In this document: piece by piece, positions 1-7,799 of the stretch
Position numbering within the stretch: the stretch's first letter is position 1
Layout: the number at the start of each line of letters is the position of its first letter
Source: JANQIO01 sp965601975
GTDB lineage: Bacteria; Pseudomonadota; Gammaproteobacteria; Pseudomonadales; Halieaceae
Length of the DNA stretch: 64,000 nucleotides
Reading direction: 5' to 3'
Assembly: GCA_965601975.1 (NCBI GenBank)
Contig: OZ271856.1
Location: forward strand, 3,224,001 to 3,288,000
Position numbers and translations under genes: made by a program
Notes under the pieces: model-generated
Seen by the model: the letters and a program-made list of their open reading frames with translations, nothing else
The model's database searches: none
What the model was told of the DNA's origin: nothing

Positions 1-188
1 TGGAGCTTATGGGTGCGGGCAACAACTGGCTGCACGCCGTGGGTGGAACACTGGTCCTGGGCCGGCTGATGCACTACGTGGGTCTGTCCGGGATGGGCCC
101 GTGGCAGGCCAGGCCCGCCGGCATGGTGCTGACCTTCACGGCGTATCTCGCCAGCAGCGGCTGGATGCTCTATGACCTGTTTATTTGA
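1..188 (+). CDS. MAPEG family membrane protein, C-terminal part
   Basis: The left edge cuts this gene; the last 61 or so codons are visible and end in TGA at 186-188. The visible segment begins ELMGAGNNWLHAVGG and continues LGRLMHYVGLSG, which matches the last two helices of the MAPEG family (membrane-associated proteins in eicosanoid and glutathione metabolism), where a G-A-N...LHA..G...LGR.LH.GL pattern is typical. Two hydrophobic stretches are visible. Bacterial MAPEG proteins are small inner-membrane proteins of about 130 residues, some with glutathione transferase or peroxidase activity. The next gene is a soluble glutathione transferase 43 bp downstream on the same strand, consistent with a shared glutathione theme. 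The catalytic N-terminal part is outside the window, so activity cannot be judged. Confidence 0.75.
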   Translation, partial: ELMGAGNNWLHAVGGTLVLGRLMHYVGLSGMGPWQARPAGMVLTFTAYLASSGWMLYDLFI

Positions 189-230
189 AGCGCTGTATCA
201 GGCCCGTTGGTATGGGCCAGGAGGAGAGCA

Positions 231-881
231 ATGATTATCTACGGTGCCAACATATCCCCCTTCGTCCGCAAAGCGCTGGCCGTCGCGAAGATCAAGGGCC
301 TGGAGTTCGAGCACAAGGCGGTCGTACCGGGGCACGGCGAAGAAGACTTCATGCGAGCGAGCCCACTGGGCAAGATCCCCGCCCTCCAGGACGGCGACCT
401 GGTGGTCAGCGACTCGTCCGTCATCTGTGAGTACCTTGAGGATAAGTTCGGCGGCATCGCCATGCTGCCCGACACCCCCGAACAGCGCGCCCGGGCACGC
501 TGGTACGAGGAGTACGCCGATACCAAGCTGATCGAAGCCATGGCGCCGTTCTTCTTTGAACGCCTCGCGAAAAAAATGTTTGGCGACCCCAGCCCACCGG
601 ACGAAGAGCGCCTGGCGGATGTGGCCGCGAACCTGTGCCCCGCAGTATTCAACTACCTGGAGCACGAGGTGCCGGATGACGGCTTCCTGTTCGGCGACCG
701 GCCCCTGACCGCCGATATCGCCCTCGTGTCGCCCACCATCAACGCCGGCTACGGCGGCTACGAGATCGACGCCGATGCGTACCCGAAGTACGCGGCCTAC
801 CGAAGCCGCGTTCTCGCCCACCCCGTCATGGTCGACCTGCTGGATACGGAAAAGGCGCTGATGGAGGCCATGGCCGCCTAA
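231..881 (+). CDS. glutathione S-transferase family protein
   Basis: A 216-residue cytosolic protein with the usual GST length and two-domain plan. The N-terminal thioredoxin-like domain begins MIIYGANISPFVRK, with Ser9 at the catalytic position, followed by GKIPALQDGD (the cis-proline loop that binds glutathione) and SDSSVICEYLE (the conserved D-S contact to the gamma-glutamyl group). The rest is the alpha-helical C-terminal domain. I chose the ATG at 231 because AGGAGGAGA lies just upstream; a longer frame from 207 would lack this site. Expected role is conjugating or reducing electrophiles with glutathione. It follows a MAPEG gene and is closed by a hairpin terminator, so the two may form a short transcription unit. 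The substrate is unknown. Confidence 0.9.
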   Translation: MIIYGANISPFVRKALAVAKIKGLEFEHKAVVPGHGEEDFMRASPLGKIPALQDGDLVVSDSSVICEYLEDKFGGIAMLPDTPEQRARARWYEEYADTKLIEAMAPFFFERLAKKMFGDPSPPDEERLADVAANLCPAVFNYLEHEVPDDGFLFGDRPLTADIALVSPTINAGYGGYEIDADAYPKYAAYRSRVLAHPVMVDLLDTEKALMEAMAA

Positions 882-908
882 ACCGCAGGCTTTCTGATAA
901 CATGCGCG

Positions 909-932
909 CCGGCCCCCTTCGGGGCCGGTTTC
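909..932 (+). terminator. Rho-independent terminator after GST
   Basis: Perfect 8-bp stem CCGGCCCC/GGGGCCGG (909-916 and 921-928) with loop CTTC, followed by TTTCATTT. It lies 27 bp after the GST stop and before the next start codon. Confidence 0.8.
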
Positions 933-952
933 ATTTGTGACCGCGGAATTCC

Positions 953-1714
953 ATGGCCGAACTCGCAAGCTGGCAATACGCGCTGGTTGCCCTGCTCTTC
1001 GTGTGGGGAGGCTTCGTGCGCTCCGGCCTCGGCTTCGGCGGCGCCGTGCTCACCCTGCCCTTCCTGCTGCTGATCCTCGATGAGCCGTTGGTATTCCTGC
1101 CGCTGATCGCCGTGCACCTGCTGATCTTCTCGTCGCTGACCGTGTGGCAGAACCACCGCGACGAGCACAGCGCCACCTCCGTCAACTGGCCCTTCGTGAA
1201 ATGGGCGCTGGCCGTCATGGCCATCCCCAAGCTCATCGGCGTACTCGGCGTGATCACCCTCCCCGGCAGCGTCATCAGCGGCTTCATCTTCGCCATCGTC
1301 GCCTTCTACGGCGTCAGCTACATGCTCGCCCGCCCCATCCAGAGCAACAACAAAACCGTCGAGACCATCCTCGTCGCCATCGGCGGCTACGTCAGCGGCA
1401 CGTCCCTGGTCGCCGCACCGCTAGTCGTCCCCGTCGCCGCCAGCCGCATGCCAAGAGAGCAGATCCGCGACTCCCTCTTCGTCCTCTGGTTCATCCTCGT
1501 CGGCGTAAAACTCCTGGCCTTCGTCGCGGCCGGCGTCGACATGCAGTGGAAGCACCACCTGTGGCTCCTCCCCTGCGCCGCCCTGGGACATGTGCTCGGG
1601 CTGCGATTCCACGACTACACATTGCGTGCAGACACGGTGCTGTTCTTTCGCGTGATCGGCGCGGGCCTACTGGTGGTTAGTCTGGTGGGTATAGTGAGAA
1701 TGGTGCTGCACTGA
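953..1714 (+). CDS. TSUP (TauE/SafE) family membrane permease
   Basis: A 253-residue, very hydrophobic protein with about eight predicted membrane segments. It starts with a helix containing the family hallmark GGFVRSGLGFGGAVLTLP, the first half of the repeated TauE/SafE unit; a second G-rich hydrophobic repeat (GGYVSGTSLVAAPL) follows in the second half. TSUP proteins move anions such as sulfite, sulfoacetate or other organosulfur and carboxylate compounds across the inner membrane. The ATG at 953 is preceded by only a weak ribosome-binding sequence. The gene stands alone between the GST terminator and a large palindrome, so context does not identify the substrate. Confidence 0.85.
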   Translation: MAELASWQYALVALLFVWGGFVRSGLGFGGAVLTLPFLLLILDEPLVFLPLIAVHLLIFSSLTVWQNHRDEHSATSVNWPFVKWALAVMAIPKLIGVLGVITLPGSVISGFIFAIVAFYGVSYMLARPIQSNNKTVETILVAIGGYVSGTSLVAAPLVVPVAASRMPREQIRDSLFVLWFILVGVKLLAFVAAGVDMQWKHHLWLLPCAALGHVLGLRFHDYTLRADTVLFFRVIGAGLLVVSLVGIVRMVLH

Positions 1715-1715
1715 C

Positions 1716-1905
1716 GCTCGCGTGTGGGGAGTGGTCCGGGGGACGAGCGCGAAATTTGCCCTGCTTGCAGGCTGCTGCGGAACTCAACCATTTTTCGCTG
1801 CGCGAAAAATTGGGATTCGAACAGTCCTCGCAGAAAGCCCCTGCAAGCAGGGCAAATTCCAAGCGGCGCTCTGACTGTCCCCCGGACCACTCCCCACACG
1901 CGAGC
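1716..1905. repeat. 190-bp nested inverted repeat
   Basis: Outer arms 1716-1744 and 1877-1905 are perfect reverse complements (29 bp; arm begins GCTCGCGTGTGGGGAG). A second perfect 19-bp pair lies inside (1753-1771 with 1840-1858, AATTTGCCCTGCTTGCAGG), and a central hairpin pairs 1790-1798 (ATTTTTCGC) with 1802-1810. The whole could fold as one long interrupted hairpin or cruciform. It begins 2 bp after the TSUP stop and lies between convergent genes. No coding frame of interest is present. It resembles a MITE or other palindromic intergenic element rather than a simple terminator, since the arms are not followed by a U-tract. Confidence 0.85.
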
Positions 1906-2144
1906 TCACCTCAGAGCTCCGTTCAACATACACAAGCTCGCAGATCCACTGGTGTAGGCTGCTATGCAGCCAAAGTTCGCGAGATTCGTGGTGCTTGCAG
2001 AACGCTGATTGTTTGAGTTTCCGCGCGCCTGAGAGTGCTTTGGCGAACAATCAGAGCGCTGCTTGGTGCTGGTTCGCGCACAACCACGCTGATTCGCGAA
2101 CCCCTCGGTCTGACATATCCCGCGAGTTCACGAAACGTGGGGGC
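1906..2144. other. Non-coding spacer with weak hairpins
   Basis: No credible gene. Two further inverted repeats are visible: CTGATTGTT (2005-2013) with AACAATCAG (2046-2054), and GGTTCGCG (2071-2078) with CGCGAACC (2095-2102). With the neighbouring palindrome, the whole 1715-2144 stretch looks like structured intergenic DNA between the convergent TSUP gene and the minus-strand gene ending at 2227. Confidence 0.5.
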
Positions 2145-2178
2145 GAAAAAAAGCCCGGCGAGACATCATTCCGGGCTA
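2145..2178 (-). terminator. Rho-independent terminator of the 2227-2844 gene pair
   Basis: Read on the minus strand, AGCCCGG and CCGGGCT arms with a 12-nt loop are followed by a run of T residues. It lies about 50 bp after the stop at 2227. Confidence 0.8.
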
Positions 2179-2226
2179 AGGGTAGGGGTCTTGTCTCTCC
2201 CCGTCAGGAGATTCGGTGTGAGGCGA

Positions 2227-2628
2227 TCAGGCAGCCTCTTTCATGTTCAGGCCGATAGTCTGTGCCACCGCCTGGAACGAGTAGTCTTCCATCTTCAGCG
2301 TCTTGAGGCCGTCCGCCGCATCGTCCGCCGACTTGCTGACCAGGCGCTTCTGCAGCGTCGGCAGGATTCCGTGCTTGGCCACCATCTGCCAGGTGCCCGT
2401 GGCGCGCTTGCGCTTGCGTTGTCCATAGGACAGTGCTTCTTCGTAGGCGTAGAAGGATTTCAGGGCGAGCCGCTCATCCTCAGTGATGTCAGTGTGCTCG
2501 TCCGCGCGCAGATCAACCGCGCGCCGGAAGGCCTGAAGGGCCAGGTCGTCGTGACCACGATTCGCGGCGTTTTCGGCGAATACGTAGCACAGCTCGGGTT
2601 TCTTGATTCTCAGTACCAGTTCATGCAT
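2227..2628 (-). CDS. Conserved hypothetical protein (133 aa)
   Basis: I do not recognise a named family with certainty. The protein is soluble and mostly helical, starting MHELVLRIKKPELCYVFAEN. A TPR-like stretch AFRRAVDLRA is followed by a basic segment (SYGQRKRKRATGTWQMV) and a C-terminal SFQAVAQTIGL that recalls a helix-turn-helix tail. AAGGAGA sits 7 nt before the ATG at 2628, which fixes the start. The gene follows a 61-codon ORF by 30 bp, and a clear terminator follows both, so they probably form one transcript. Similar short proteins occur next to mobile or housekeeping loci in other proteobacteria, but I cannot give a function. Confidence 0.7.
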   Translation of the reverse strand: MHELVLRIKKPELCYVFAENAANRGHDDLALQAFRRAVDLRADEHTDITEDERLALKSFYAYEEALSYGQRKRKRATGTWQMVAKHGILPTLQKRLVSKSADDAADGLKTLKMEDYSFQAVAQTIGLNMKEAA

Positions 2629-2658
2629 CGCAGTGTCTCCTTATCGGGTTGCCCGGGC

Positions 2659-2844
2659 TCAGCTCGTGAGCTCGAAATGCCCCAGCAAGCTCCTGAATTC
2701 ATCGGCAATCGAGTGAATGGCACGGCGGATTTCTTGTTGCTCTTCATCGTCCAGGCCGACCAGCATTTGTCCGCGTTCTACCAGCGCCGCCAGGGCCGTT
2801 AGCTCGAATTCGGTCAGTTCGACCGTGACGCTCTCTTGAGCCAT
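2659..2844 (-). CDS. Small hypothetical helical protein (61 aa)
   Basis: Short acidic protein, MAQESVTVELTEFELTALAA and onward, with leucine-rich helices and a GLDDEEQQEIRRAI segment. No family recognised. I placed the start at the ATG at 2844; a longer frame begins at 2958, but its extra 38 residues look like translated intergenic DNA. The ribosome-binding sequence before 2844 is weak, so the start is uncertain. It is likely co-transcribed with the 133-residue gene 30 bp downstream. The acidic, all-helical composition would suit a small regulator or antitoxin-like partner, but nothing in the sequence proves that. Confidence 0.55.
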   Translation of the reverse strand: MAQESVTVELTEFELTALAALVERGQMLVGLDDEEQQEIRRAIHSIADEFRSLLGHFELTS

Positions 2845-3022
2845 TGCCCGGGTTTTCACTCGCTGCCTCGCATTTCCAAGTCCATGGAGCGCATAGTAGG
2901 GGGCGGGGCCCCGCGGTAGGATTGCCGGGAGCGACAGACACTTGGCCGCGAGCGCCAATGTTTTTCTCTATTGATATCAGGGGGTTACGCGCAGAGATCG
3001 CGCAATGTCGTTTCCGGCAGGC

Positions 3023-3050
3023 AAAAAAAACCCGGCTCAATGAGCCGGGT
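3023..3050 (-). terminator. Second Rho-independent terminator downstream of pdsO
   Basis: ACCCGGCT/AGCCGGGT stem with a CAATG loop (3030-3050), followed on the minus strand by eight T residues (A-run 3023-3030). It lies 110 bp beyond the pdsO terminator, so it is either a backup or the end of a short untranslated RNA. Confidence 0.8.
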
Positions 3051-3160
3051 GTAACCTGACGCCCCGGGGGTGGGCGCGTTCGGGGTTGGTATCGATTGTC
3101 GATACACCAAGATGTACGCGGGGTTTTTCGGGATCGGATCACCTTTTTTGAACAGGAATC

Positions 3161-3189
3161 AAAAAAGCCCGGACGGGGGATGTCCGGGC
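3161..3189 (-). terminator. Rho-independent terminator of pdsO
   Basis: GCCCGGAC (3167-3174) pairs with GTCCGGGC (3182-3189). Read on the minus strand, the stem is followed by six T residues. It lies about 90 bp after the pdsO stop. Confidence 0.85.
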
Positions 3190-3278
3190 AAGGCCTCTCC
3201 GAGGGAGTGTGTTCCGCCCCGGGGAATGGGCGGAAGTGGGCGGGACGGATTTGGAGTCCGCCACCGCCCCAGGGGAGA

Positions 3279-3986
3279 TCAGTCGACGGCGGCGATACCC
3301 TTGGCGGTGGGCTGGCTCAGCTCGATCTTGACCGCGCGCTCCAGGGCGTAGGCGTCGTAGTCGCCTTCAGTGGCAATGGAGCGGCTGGCGCCGTGGCTGA
3401 AGCGCTCGATGCGCTCGGGATTCACGCCGCGCTCCTCCAGGAGGCGGGCAACGTGATTGACCCGGCCTACTGACAGCTGCTGGTTGTGGCTGTCGCTGCC
3501 GCGAGGGTCCGCGTAGCCATCCAGGCGCACCGCGATCTGCGGGTTGTCCACGAGGAAGTCAGCCAGGGCGGCGAGCCGCAGCTGGCCGGTATTGGTGAGC
3601 TCTGCCGCGTTGGTCTTGAACAGCATTTCCAGTTGAAGCTGGTCGAGCACCAGCTGCGCGTACTGTGCGCTGGCGGCTTCCGCCTCTTCCAGGTCCGCGC
3701 TGGTGGCAGCGAGCGCAGCCTCCGAGGCTGCCAGTTCCTGCTGCGTCATGGCCAGTTCTTCACGGGCGGTTTGGGCAGACTCCGCTTCGTCCATGGTGTT
3801 GTGCATCCAGGCTGCCAGCAGGCCGCCGCCAATCAGTCCGGCGGGGCCGGCCAGGGCGACGCCCGCGGCAGTGGCGCCTATCACCGTGGCGGTTTTCTTG
3901 GCCGGCATCTTCCAGTCGTCGGCCTGGGCATTGGGAATTGCTGCGAGGGCCAGCAGGCCGCTCAGGGCAAGACTTGCGAATTTCAT
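3279..3986 (-). CDS. pdsO: sortase-associated OmpA-like protein PdsO
   Basis: A 235-residue exported protein. Residues 1-22 form a signal peptide (MKFASLALSGLLALAAIPNAQA). A glycine-rich hydrophobic segment follows (VIGATAAGVALAGPAG, about 35-60), then a coiled-coil stretch rich in E, A and Q (about 65-110). The C-terminal OmpA-like peptidoglycan-binding domain (about 115-225) contains LDGYADPRGSDSHNQQLSVGR, the typical diaminopimelate-binding loop. This layout matches PdsO, the OmpA-like member of proteobacterial dedicated sortase systems. The ATG at 3986 is preceded by AAGGAG. The sortase, its target and the PdsR/PdsS pair lie immediately upstream, which supports the assignment. Probable role: link the sortase-processed surface protein to the cell wall or outer membrane. 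It is separated from the sortase gene by 385 bp and has its own terminator, so it may be transcribed separately. Confidence 0.88.
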   Translation of the reverse strand: MKFASLALSGLLALAAIPNAQADDWKMPAKKTATVIGATAAGVALAGPAGLIGGGLLAAWMHNTMDEAESAQTAREELAMTQQELAASEAALAATSADLEEAEAASAQYAQLVLDQLQLEMLFKTNAAELTNTGQLRLAALADFLVDNPQIAVRLDGYADPRGSDSHNQQLSVGRVNHVARLLEERGVNPERIERFSHGASRSIATEGDYDAYALERAVKIELSQPTAKGIAAVD

Positions 3987-4371
3987 GGTGTAGTACTCCT
4001 TCGTCCTGTTGTTTCGATGAGAGGCGTCGTGCGCCGTTGAGACCATTACAGGACAGAAAGAAGGCAGGGAGCCGGGTGGAATCGGATGCTTCGGCGATCA
4101 ATTCGGGCGAATTGTGGAGCCGGCGAAATGCGTAGGGAGAAGAGGAAAAAGGATGGCTGCCAGGATACGCCCGTACCGAGGGCCCGGGAGCGGAAACAGC
4201 TCTCACCCCCAGCGGCTTGTCGCCACCCCCGGAACCCACTTCCGAGCGACAGCAACCCTGGCAGCCATATAAGGAACCCCTGGCTACAACGTCTTGGACA
4301 GAGGTTAAGGGGCAGTATGTAGCGGCGCCGGGGCATTTCCAGCAGGTAAAAATGATTCGGTGACAGCTGTC
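3987..4371. other. 385-bp spacer between pdsO and the sortase gene
   Basis: No gene supported on either strand; frames here are GC-driven shadows. It should hold the pdsO promoter on the minus strand, but I see no convincing -35/-10 pair. Confidence 0.5.
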
Positions 4372-4914
4372 TCAAAATTGCGGTCGCGCCACGACCAGGT
4401 AGCGAAGTGGACCGCCGGCGTCGAGTGAATCGAAGGGAAAACAGGTGACCAGCACAACGCCGTCGCCCGCGGTTCGCAGGGGTCCGCGGCGGATATCGGC
4501 AATCCGCGTCTCGGTCACACGGTAGTCGAATTGGCGGCCATCCTTGCCGGTCAGCCGCAGTTCATCGCCGGGCTCCACGTGCTGCAGGAAGGCGAAATGC
4601 GTGTCCCGATGGCCGCCGATCACCGACACACCGGGCGCCCCGGGCGGGCTGGATGTTCGGTCCAGGCCCGGCCCAAACGCCAGGGCATTGCCCTGCCTGC
4701 CCGCCAGCACATACAGGTCGGCATCGTGGGCCGGCAGCTCCAGGCGCGCCACCGGGTGAGTGTCCGCCCAGGGCCAGGGCTTCGCGTCCCGGTCCTCGTC
4801 TTCCCAGGCGGCGGCGATCAGCTCCTGGGCCAGCGCGGCCTTGAGCTGGATATACAGGCCGCTGCCCAGCTGGCTCATCGCCAGGACCAGGCAGGGAAGC
4901 GCCAGAAGACGCAT
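4372..4914 (-). CDS. class GN sortase
   Basis: A 180-residue membrane-anchored transpeptidase. One N-terminal hydrophobic segment (about 3-20) is followed by the sortase barrel. Catalytic residues are visible: His102 in VIGGHRDTHFAFL, Cys158 in VVLVTCFPF, and Arg171 in GGPLRYLVVAR, in the His-Cys-Arg order of sortases. The length and the WPWADTHPVARL segment fit the class restricted to Gram-negative marine bacteria. It cleaves the C-terminal sorting signal of its single dedicated substrate, encoded just upstream. The start overlaps the end of that substrate gene by 40 bp (4875-4914), so the two are probably translationally coupled. The enzyme faces the periplasm. Confidence 0.92.
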   Translation of the reverse strand: MRLLALPCLVLAMSQLGSGLYIQLKAALAQELIAAAWEDEDRDAKPWPWADTHPVARLELPAHDADLYVLAGRQGNALAFGPGLDRTSSPPGAPGVSVIGGHRDTHFAFLQHVEPGDELRLTGKDGRQFDYRVTETRIADIRRGPLRTAGDGVVLVTCFPFDSLDAGGPLRYLVVARPQF

Positions 4915-6893
4915 GCCATCACCAGTGCAATCAATCCGATCAACAGCTGCAGCGGCGCTGACGTGGCCGTCCGCGGCCAGGCATGGACCTGGGAGCTTTG
5001 CCCGGCGGGGGGCAGGTTGGGCACCGCCTTTGAAGCCAGGGCTTCTTCAGGCGGACGGCTCGGGAATTGTTCTACCGCCACAAAGCTGGTCCAGGGGCTG
5101 ACCAGCCGGTGCTTCAGTGCAATCGGCAAACCCGCGGCGCGAACTTCCGCCTCGTCCAGGCCCAGCATCTGCTGGTCCTGCAGGTTCTCGATTGCCGCCC
5201 GGGCCCACAGGGTGCCGATGCCGGACCAGGCCTCCTCCATGCCGCTGGCCGGCGGCGCCATGTGCAGGGTCCGGTTCCAGCCCTGGTCCGCGCCGGTCCC
5301 GCGAATCTCGACATTGCTGCCACCAAAGGCGCTGTCACTGCGAGCGCTGATCACCAGCGGCTCCCCGGGGTAGAGGTCGGGCACCCGGGCGGGAAAGGTT
5401 TCCACCGGGACCGGCCAGTCCACGCGGATATCCCGCAGCAGCGGCTGCGACAGCCGCGTAAACAGGGTCTGCATGTGCTGCTGAACCTCGACGATGTCGC
5501 CGATCAGCACGAAGTCCCCCCGCCCCACTTTCGCCGCCTTGCGCATGAACCAGCTGTTGGGGGCGGAGCCGATGCCCACCGTGAACAGGCGAGTGCTGCC
5601 CAGGCGCTGCTGAATCTGGCGATAAAGTGCGACCTCGTTGCCCACCGCACCGTCGGTGATGAACACCACCTGGCGCAGGGCATCCGCTGTGCCGGTCTCG
5701 CGGTACTCGGGCAGTGCCAGCTCCAGCGCGCTGCGCATTTCGGTGCCGCCGCCGGCGTCCAGGTGCCGCACGAATTCCTGGGCCCGGGCCAGGTAGCGGC
5801 GGCTGGCGGGCACGGCGTCCGGAAACAGCCGGTGGGCGCGATTGTTGAACGCGATGATATTGAACCGGTCCGTGGGCTTGAGCTGGTCCAGGCCGTAGGC
5901 CAGGCTCGCCCGCGCCTGCTGGATCGACTGGCCGCCCATGGACCCGGAGGTGTCGATCACGAAGATCAACTCACGCGGCAACGCCGCATCCGCCTTCGGG
6001 GCCTGCGGCGGCAGTACCATCAACAGGGCGTACTCTTCCGCGCCGACCCGCTCATGGAATACCGCGGCCTGTGGCTCGCTGCCCGCCTGGGGTTCCCAGA
6101 TCAGCTGGAAATCCTGGTCCATGGGCACCGGGCCGTCCGCCAGGGCCACGCGATACATACTGCCCTGGCGGGTCAGGGAAATCGGGTGATAGCTGGATTT
6201 CACCGCGCCCAGGGGCAGCCCCATATTGATCGACGCCGTCAGCGCAATGGGCTGGACCGGCTCGGCGCCCAGGGCCAGCACCGGGTGCTGGAAGTTCCAT
6301 ACCTCCGCCGCCTCGGCCACGTTCATGCTTGCCGGCGAGTAGCGCGGCGTCACGGTCATGGGAAAACGCAGGCTGAACTGCCCGTCGCGGTAGCGCACCC
6401 GCTCCAGGTACTCGAGCTCCACGATGACGGTTTCGCCGGGCCCGATATTGGCAATGCGGTTGCTGAACAGGTTGGGACGGCGCTGCTCCACCAGGCTCGC
6501 CTTGCGGCCGCTTTCGGCGGCCTGCTGGTAGATCTCGCGCGCAACTTCCTTCGCCTGTATCTCGCCGATGATGACCCGGTCGCCGATGGTCAGCTTGAGG
6601 TGATTGACCGCGGCGCGATCCGGCAGGGGAAACAGGTACTCCCCCTTCACCCACTGGTCCGTGTCATTGCGAAAGCTCTGCGTGAGGCGCACTTTCGCCA
6701 CCATGCCGGTGACACGGATGTCGGCGCCCGCGGCCAGCTGGATGGCGGGCTGGTACCCGCCGACTCCATAGATCACCAGGCCGCCTGCGCCGGGGTTTTC
6801 CAGGGCATCCAGGGCCCGCTGCGTGTCTTCGACAAGGGTGTTGGCGCCGGCGTTGGCGGCGAGCCACAGGAATACAATCAGTATCCGTCTCAT
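4875..6893 (-). CDS. marine proteobacterial sortase target protein (VIT and VWA domains)
   Basis: A 672-residue exported protein. Residues 1-18 are a signal peptide. A VIT domain (about 45-180, inter-alpha-trypsin-inhibitor type, with GEYLFPLPDRAAV) is followed by a von Willebrand A domain with an intact metal site, DTSGS at 314-318. The C-terminus is a sorting signal: WPRTAT at 639-644 stands where LPXTG would be, then a membrane helix (about 648-664) and a short arginine-containing tail. This architecture is that of the single dedicated substrate of class GN sortases. The product is expected to be cleaved and attached to a surface or wall acceptor, with the VWA domain mediating adhesion. 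It is divergently transcribed from pdsR across a 169-bp promoter region and overlaps the sortase gene. Confidence 0.92.
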   Translation of the reverse strand: MRRILIVFLWLAANAGANTLVEDTQRALDALENPGAGGLVIYGVGGYQPAIQLAAGADIRVTGMVAKVRLTQSFRNDTDQWVKGEYLFPLPDRAAVNHLKLTIGDRVIIGEIQAKEVAREIYQQAAESGRKASLVEQRRPNLFSNRIANIGPGETVIVELEYLERVRYRDGQFSLRFPMTVTPRYSPASMNVAEAAEVWNFQHPVLALGAEPVQPIALTASINMGLPLGAVKSSYHPISLTRQGSMYRVALADGPVPMDQDFQLIWEPQAGSEPQAAVFHERVGAEEYALLMVLPPQAPKADAALPRELIFVIDTSGSMGGQSIQQARASLAYGLDQLKPTDRFNIIAFNNRAHRLFPDAVPASRRYLARAQEFVRHLDAGGGTEMRSALELALPEYRETGTADALRQVVFITDGAVGNEVALYRQIQQRLGSTRLFTVGIGSAPNSWFMRKAAKVGRGDFVLIGDIVEVQQHMQTLFTRLSQPLLRDIRVDWPVPVETFPARVPDLYPGEPLVISARSDSAFGGSNVEIRGTGADQGWNRTLHMAPPASGMEEAWSGIGTLWARAAIENLQDQQMLGLDEAEVRAAGLPIALKHRLVSPWTSFVAVEQFPSRPPEEALASKAVPNLPPAGQSSQVHAWPRTATSAPLQLLIGLIALVMACVFWRFPAWSWR

Positions 6894-6954
6894 GGAATCC
6901 TCCCGTTCGATCCGCAGTCATTGCAGCAGGCAGGGGAGGCAGCGCGCTGGGCAC

Positions 6955-6996
6955 CTGTGGCAGGCCGGCGCTCAATTGTGATCAATTGTGGCAGGC
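6955..6996. promoter_or_regulatory. Candidate PdsR binding site in the divergent sortase promoter
   Basis: Two direct copies of TCAATTGTG at 6972-6980 and 6982-6990 are spaced exactly 10 bp, one helical turn, as is typical for OmpR-family regulators. A second direct repeat, TGTGGCAGGC, occurs at 6956-6965 and 6987-6996. The site lies between the sortase-target start (6893) and pdsR (7063). Binding by PdsR is inferred. Confidence 0.55.
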
Positions 6997-7062
6997 GCTT
7001 GTGACTGCCGGGGATTTTTGGAAGTATCGCCTCACAACAACGGGGAAACACACTGACCTCTC

Positions 7063-7758
7063 ATGAGCCGACACATCGCCATTGTCGAAGATGAACCGGT
7101 GATCGCCGCCAACTACCGCGATGCGCTGCAGCGCCAGGGTTTCGCGGTCAGCTGGCACGCGGATCGCGGCAGCGCCTGGGAAGCGTTCGAGCAGCGCCTG
7201 CCCGATATGGCCATCATCGACGTCGGCCTCGATGACGAGGTAGAGGGCGGCTTCGAGCTGTGCCGCGACCTGCGCGCCCGCGCGCCGGAGCTGCCCATCG
7301 TGTTCCTCACCGCCCGCGACACGGAGCTGGACGTGATCAGCGGCCTGCGCCTGGGCGCGGACGACTACCTGACCAAGGACATCAGCCAGGCCCAGATGCT
7401 GGCGCGGATTCACGCCCTGCTGCGCCGGGTCGACGCCCTGCGCCAGCCGGTGCACGAGGACGATGTGCTCGAACGCGGTGACCTGTCCATCAACCTGGAG
7501 CGCATGACCGTTACCTGGCGCGAACAGCCGGTGGACCTGACCGTGACCGAGTTCTGGATTGTCCACGCCCTGGCCCTGCACCCGGGGCATGTGAAGAATC
7601 GCCAGCAGTTGATGGATGCCGCCAACGTGGTGCTGGACGACAACACCATCACGTCTCATATCAAGCGCATCCGCAAGAAGTTCGCCGCACTCGATGCCGA
7701 CTTCGCCAGCATCGAGACCGCCTACGGCATGGGGTATCGCTGGAAAGTGAACCCTTGA
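7063..7758 (+). CDS. pdsR: dedicated sortase system response regulator PdsR
   Basis: A 231-residue OmpR/PhoB-type response regulator. The receiver domain has the acidic pair Glu9-Asp10, phosphoacceptor Asp53 (MAIIDVGLD), Thr83 and Lys105 (DDYLTKDI). The C-terminal winged helix (about 125-228) ends SIETAYGMGYRWKV, the usual wing. It lies next to a class GN sortase and its target, and is followed 41 bp later by a histidine kinase, so it is the regulator known as PdsR. It presumably controls the divergent target-sortase unit and perhaps itself through the direct repeats at 6972-6990. The ATG at 7063 has no strong ribosome-binding site. Confidence 0.9.
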   Translation: MSRHIAIVEDEPVIAANYRDALQRQGFAVSWHADRGSAWEAFEQRLPDMAIIDVGLDDEVEGGFELCRDLRARAPELPIVFLTARDTELDVISGLRLGADDYLTKDISQAQMLARIHALLRRVDALRQPVHEDDVLERGDLSINLERMTVTWREQPVDLTVTEFWIVHALALHPGHVKNRQQLMDAANVVLDDNTITSHIKRIRKKFAALDADFASIETAYGMGYRWKVNP

Positions 7759-7799
7759 GCCCGCCAGGTTAATACGCCGTGGGCAAGTCAGGGTAGATC

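Larger units (their letters stand above)
2845..3278. other. Gene-free stretch with two minus-strand terminators
   Basis: No supported protein gene in 434 bp. It contains the terminator of pdsO (3161-3189) and a second minus-strand terminator (3023-3050). Between them lies an imperfect dyad TATCGATTGTCGATA near 3090-3105. The second terminator has no obvious gene of its own. Confidence 0.6.

Noticed and set aside
1811..1830. GGGATTCGAAC resembles the reverse complement of a tRNA T-arm
   Set aside because: No acceptor, anticodon or D arm can be found around it; it falls in the spacer of the palindrome and is likely coincidence.
5067..7004. Very long antisense open frame opposite the sortase target gene
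   Set aside because: It lacks any recognisable domain and is rich in R, H and Q as expected of a GC-rich shadow; the minus-strand gene has clear VIT and VWA domains.
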